Origin: Betaproteobacteria bacterium
Lineage (GTDB): Bacteria > Pseudomonadota > Gammaproteobacteria > Burkholderiales > SG8-39
Assembly (NCBI GenBank): GCA_009693345.1
Contig: SHXL01000082.1
Coordinates: forward strand, 1-11,232
Direction: 5' to 3'
DNA length: 11,232 nt
The notes under the pieces are model-generated. The model searched no databases. It was not told where the DNA came from and saw nothing but the letters and a program-made list of their open reading frames with translations. Made by a program: the position numbers and the translations under genes. Below are positions 9,521 to 11,232 of the stretch, one piece after another (position 1 is the first letter of the stretch; each line of letters begins with the position of its first letter).

Positions 9521-9600
9521 GCGGGGGCAGAAAGTTATCGAAGGTCAGTCGTGCGGCGCAGTAAAAACCACCGGATATTGCCGATTCTGGCAATTTCCCA
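9521..9600. other. Non-coding stretch between outer repeat and IS30 left end
   Basis: No convincing gene lies between the radC stop and the transposase start (9489-9671). This 80-bp part holds a small hairpin, ATTGCC (9577-9582) with GGCAAT (9589-9594) around GATTCT, and no T-run behind it. A minus-strand open frame (9507-9746) crosses it and the IS end, but it has no recognisable domain. It looks like a remnant of another mobile element. Confidence 0.4.
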
Positions 9601-9646
9601 ATGTCGGCTTCGGGTGGCGGGCTCAACCGATCGACGCAACACCTTC
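9601..9646 (+). repeat. IS30 terminal inverted repeat, left
   Basis: Compared with the reverse complement of 10811-10856, 32 of the first 40 positions agree. The most conserved part is GGCGGGCTCAACCG and GCAACAC. Transposase would bind here. The repeat lies just ahead of the transposase ribosome site. Confidence 0.85.
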
Positions 9647-9671
9647 TAATCTTGCCGGATAGGGGGTGTGT

Positions 9672-10826
9672 ATGGCGGAAGTTGCACGGATCTGGTTCAC
9701 GGCGAAGCAGAAGACCGAACTCGGGGGACGCTGGAGGGCTGGTCAATGCGTGGCCGACATTGCCCGAGCGCTTGAGCGCAGGAACAAGAGCGGGGTGCAG
9801 CGCATCCTGGCGCTGGGTGGCGGGATCTCGCCACCGGCGCGGCGGCGAGCAGCGGGAGCATTAAGGCCGCAGGAGCGCGAGGAGATCTCGCGCGGGATTG
9901 CCGCGGGCCGGTCGATACGCCGGATTGCTGCCCTGTTGGGAAGAGCACCGTCCACGGTGCGCCGAGAGCTCAAGCGGCACGGAGGGCGAGTCGCTTACCG
10001 GGCAAGCGAAGCCGACACCGATGCCTGGGCGCGGGCGCTGCGGCCCAAGCGCTGTCGCCTGGCCACCCATCCGCGGTTACGATGGCGCGTTGCCGAGAAG
10101 CTGGCGCTCCAGTGGTCGCCGGAGCAGATCTCCGGCTGGCTCAAGCGAGACTTCCCTGCCGAGGAAGGGATGCAGGTGTCCCACGAGACCATCTACCGCA
10201 GTTTGTTTGTGCAGGCCCGTGCCGTGCTCAAGAAGGAGCTGATGCGGCACTTGCGCACAGCGCGGCAAATGCGCCAAGCCAAAGGCCGCACCACAAAGAG
10301 CAGACCGCTTGGGCAGATCGTCGATGCGGTCTCGATCCGCGAGCGCCCCGCCGAGGTCGAGGATCGCGCCGTGCCAGGGCACTGGGAAGGCGATCTTCTC
10401 TCAGGAGCGAACAACACGCACATCGTGACGCTGGTTGAGCGCCAATCTCGCTTCGCGATGCTGATCAAGGTTGCGGGCAAGGACACCGCGAGCGTGGTCA
10501 ACGCGCTGAGCAAGCACGTGCGTACCTTGCCTCAGGAGTTGCGCCGGTCGCTCACCTGGGATCGCGGCAAAGAAATGGCCGACCACAAGGCCTTTACCTT
10601 GGCCACCGACGTCCAGGTCTACTTCTGCGATCCGCGCAGCCCCTGGCAGCGCGGCAGCAACGAGAACACCAACGGCCTGCTACGCCAGTACTTCCCCAAG
10701 GGACGGGACCTGTCGATTTACTCCCAGGCGTACCTGAACAGCATCGCCTTGCGCCTGAACCAACGTCCCAGGCAGACCTTGGGGTTTGCTTCGCCTGCCG
10801 ATAAACTTGCTGAAGTGTTGCATTGA
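9672..10826 (+). CDS. IS30-family transposase (DDE type)
   Basis: This 384-residue transposase cuts and joins the element's ends. Domains in order are an N-terminal helix-turn-helix-like region (about 8-45), a second helix-turn-helix with REEISRGIAAGRSIRRIAAL and STVRRELKRHGG (about 66-101), the linker WSPEQISGWLKRDFP with VSHETIYRS, and the retroviral-integrase-like catalytic core. The acidic triad is Asp241 (GHWEGDLL), Asp297 (TWDRGKEM) and Glu331 (NENTNGLLRQYFPKG). This is the DD(33)E spacing of IS30. I prefer ATG 9672 because GGGGG (9662-9666) sits five bases before it; GTG 9666 adds only two residues. The stop codon lies inside the right inverted repeat. No frameshift or missing catalytic residue is seen. 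Confidence 0.95.
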   Translation: MAEVARIWFTAKQKTELGGRWRAGQCVADIARALERRNKSGVQRILALGGGISPPARRRAAGALRPQEREEISRGIAAGRSIRRIAALLGRAPSTVRRELKRHGGRVAYRASEADTDAWARALRPKRCRLATHPRLRWRVAEKLALQWSPEQISGWLKRDFPAEEGMQVSHETIYRSLFVQARAVLKKELMRHLRTARQMRQAKGRTTKSRPLGQIVDAVSIRERPAEVEDRAVPGHWEGDLLSGANNTHIVTLVERQSRFAMLIKVAGKDTASVVNALSKHVRTLPQELRRSLTWDRGKEMADHKAFTLATDVQVYFCDPRSPWQRGSNENTNGLLRQYFPKGRDLSIYSQAYLNSIALRLNQRPRQTLGFASPADKLAEVLH

Positions 10827-10856
10827 CCGGTTGAGCCCGCCGTCGAAAGCCAACAT
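10811..10856 (-). repeat. IS30 terminal inverted repeat, right
   Basis: This is the partner of 9601-9646. It overlaps the last five codons and the stop of the transposase. On the minus strand it starts ATGTTGGCTTTCGACGGCGG. Confidence 0.85.
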
Positions 10857-10871
10857 CTGGTGGTAGGTTGG

Positions 10872-10882
10872 ACGGTGGGCAC
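10872..10882 (-). repeat. Outer 11-bp inverted repeat, right copy
   Basis: ACGGTGGGCAC is the exact reverse complement of 9510-9520. It lies 15 bp beyond the IS30 right end and 42 bp before the end of the aldo/keto reductase gene. The remaining bases of the 10857-10924 gap show no gene or terminator that I can support. Confidence 0.6.
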
Positions 10883-10924
10883 CCCACCACTTCCTGCCGA
10901 CGGCGACCTCTGCGTCGGGACACA

Positions 10925-11232
10925 TCAAGCTGACGTTGTGGTTAGGGACTGGATTTCTTCTGCGGACAGGTTCAGTTGAGTCGCGCGCACCAAGCTGTCT
11001 ACTTGGTCGATGTTTGTCGCGCTGGCAATCGGCGCGGTTATTCCCTCTCGAGCAATAAGCCACGAGAGCGCAACTTCAGCGGGCTTCGCGCCGTGCGACT
11101 TTGCGACTGCGTCGAGGCCCTTGAGGATCTTGAAGCCGCGCTTGTTCAAGTATTTTCCGACGCTATCGGCGCGGGCGCTATTCGCGAGATCCGCCTTGCT
11201 GCGGTATTTGCCGGACAGAAACCCAGCCGCGA
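10925..11232 (-). CDS. Aldo/keto reductase, C-terminal part (N-terminus beyond window)
   Basis: The frame runs open to the right edge, so the first two thirds of this NADPH-dependent oxidoreductase are missing. A TTG at 11149 is internal, not the start. The 101 visible residues read from AAGFLSGKYRSKADL through KILKGLDAVAKSHGAKPAEV, ALSWLIAREGITAPIASATN and NLSAEEIQSLTTTSA. This is the last part of the TIM barrel of a Tas/YajO-like aldo/keto reductase, with the cofactor 2'-phosphate-side segment PIASATNIDQVDSLV. The C-terminus looks natural, not cut. Its catalytic Asp, Tyr, Lys and His are outside the window, so substrate cannot be judged. It faces the IS30 element tail to tail. Confidence 0.9.
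   Translation of the reverse strand, partial: AAGFLSGKYRSKADLANSARADSVGKYLNKRGFKILKGLDAVAKSHGAKPAEVALSWLIAREGITAPIASATNIDQVDSLVRATQLNLSAEEIQSLTTTSA

Larger units (their letters stand above)
9601..10856 (+). mobile_element. IS30-family insertion sequence, apparently complete
   Basis: The element is 1256 bp between 46-bp imperfect terminal inverted repeats and carries one uninterrupted transposase gene filling nearly all of it. Size, single-gene layout and transposase type fit IS30. The ends read ATGT(C/T)GGCTT and share a core GGCGGGCTCAACCG. I see no clear 2-3 bp target duplication: CCA is on the left (9598-9600) and CTG on the right (10857-10859). That fits either a rearranged junction or a slightly different true end. 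The gene looks functional, so the element may be active. Confidence 0.88.

Noticed and set aside
9433..9540. Possible integron attC site or CRISPR-like repeats in the radC junction.
   Set aside because: There are no GTTRRRY/RYYYAAC boxes and no integrase, and the repeats are only 9-10 bases with unequal spacing and no unique spacers of constant length.
9507..9746. A 79-codon minus-strand frame across the spacer and the IS30 left end.
   Set aside because: It straddles the insertion boundary and part of the transposase gene, so it cannot be an old gene, and it has no recognisable domain.

Overview
The window is GC-rich DNA with dense, short-spaced genes. The core genes look like those of a betaproteobacterium: a single-chain NADP isocitrate dehydrogenase beside clpS-clpA, and coaBC-dut divergent from radC. 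A flavocytochrome c sulfide dehydrogenase pair (fccA-fccB) suggests that the organism oxidises reduced sulfur. The species cannot be named from the sequence alone.

Layout, left to right. (1) 1-534: the 3' part of a HupE/UreJ-family membrane protein, cut by the window edge. (2) 584-2821: monomeric isocitrate dehydrogenase, closed by a strong intrinsic terminator. (3) 3008-5597: clpS and clpA, one base apart, encoding the N-degron adaptor and its AAA+ unfoldase. (4) 5623-7199: fccA (monoheme cytochrome c) and fccB (Tat-exported flavoprotein), following clpA after only 25 bp with no terminator between. They may be partly co-transcribed with clpSA. (5) 7196-8843, minus strand: coaBC and dut, one base apart. 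dut converges on fccB so tightly that both stop codons use the same CTAG. (6) 8889-9488: radC, divergent from coaBC. It matches the family up to the catalytic JAMM motif, where both histidines are changed and the homology stops. (7) 9433-10882: a mosaic junction with a cluster of short repeats, an orphan 80-90 bp stretch, and a complete IS30-family element with 46-bp imperfect inverted repeats and an intact DD(33)E transposase. An extra pair of 11-bp inverted repeats lies outside the IS. (8) 10925-11232, minus strand: the C-terminal third of an aldo/keto reductase, cut by the right edge.

The left 9.4 kb reads as ordinary housekeeping chromosome plus sulfide oxidation. The unusual part is 9.40-10.9 kb, where radC has lost its active site and C-terminus next to repeats and an insertion sequence. 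This looks like a rearrangement breakpoint. I see no CRISPR array, tRNA, rRNA, phage module or clear new multi-gene system.
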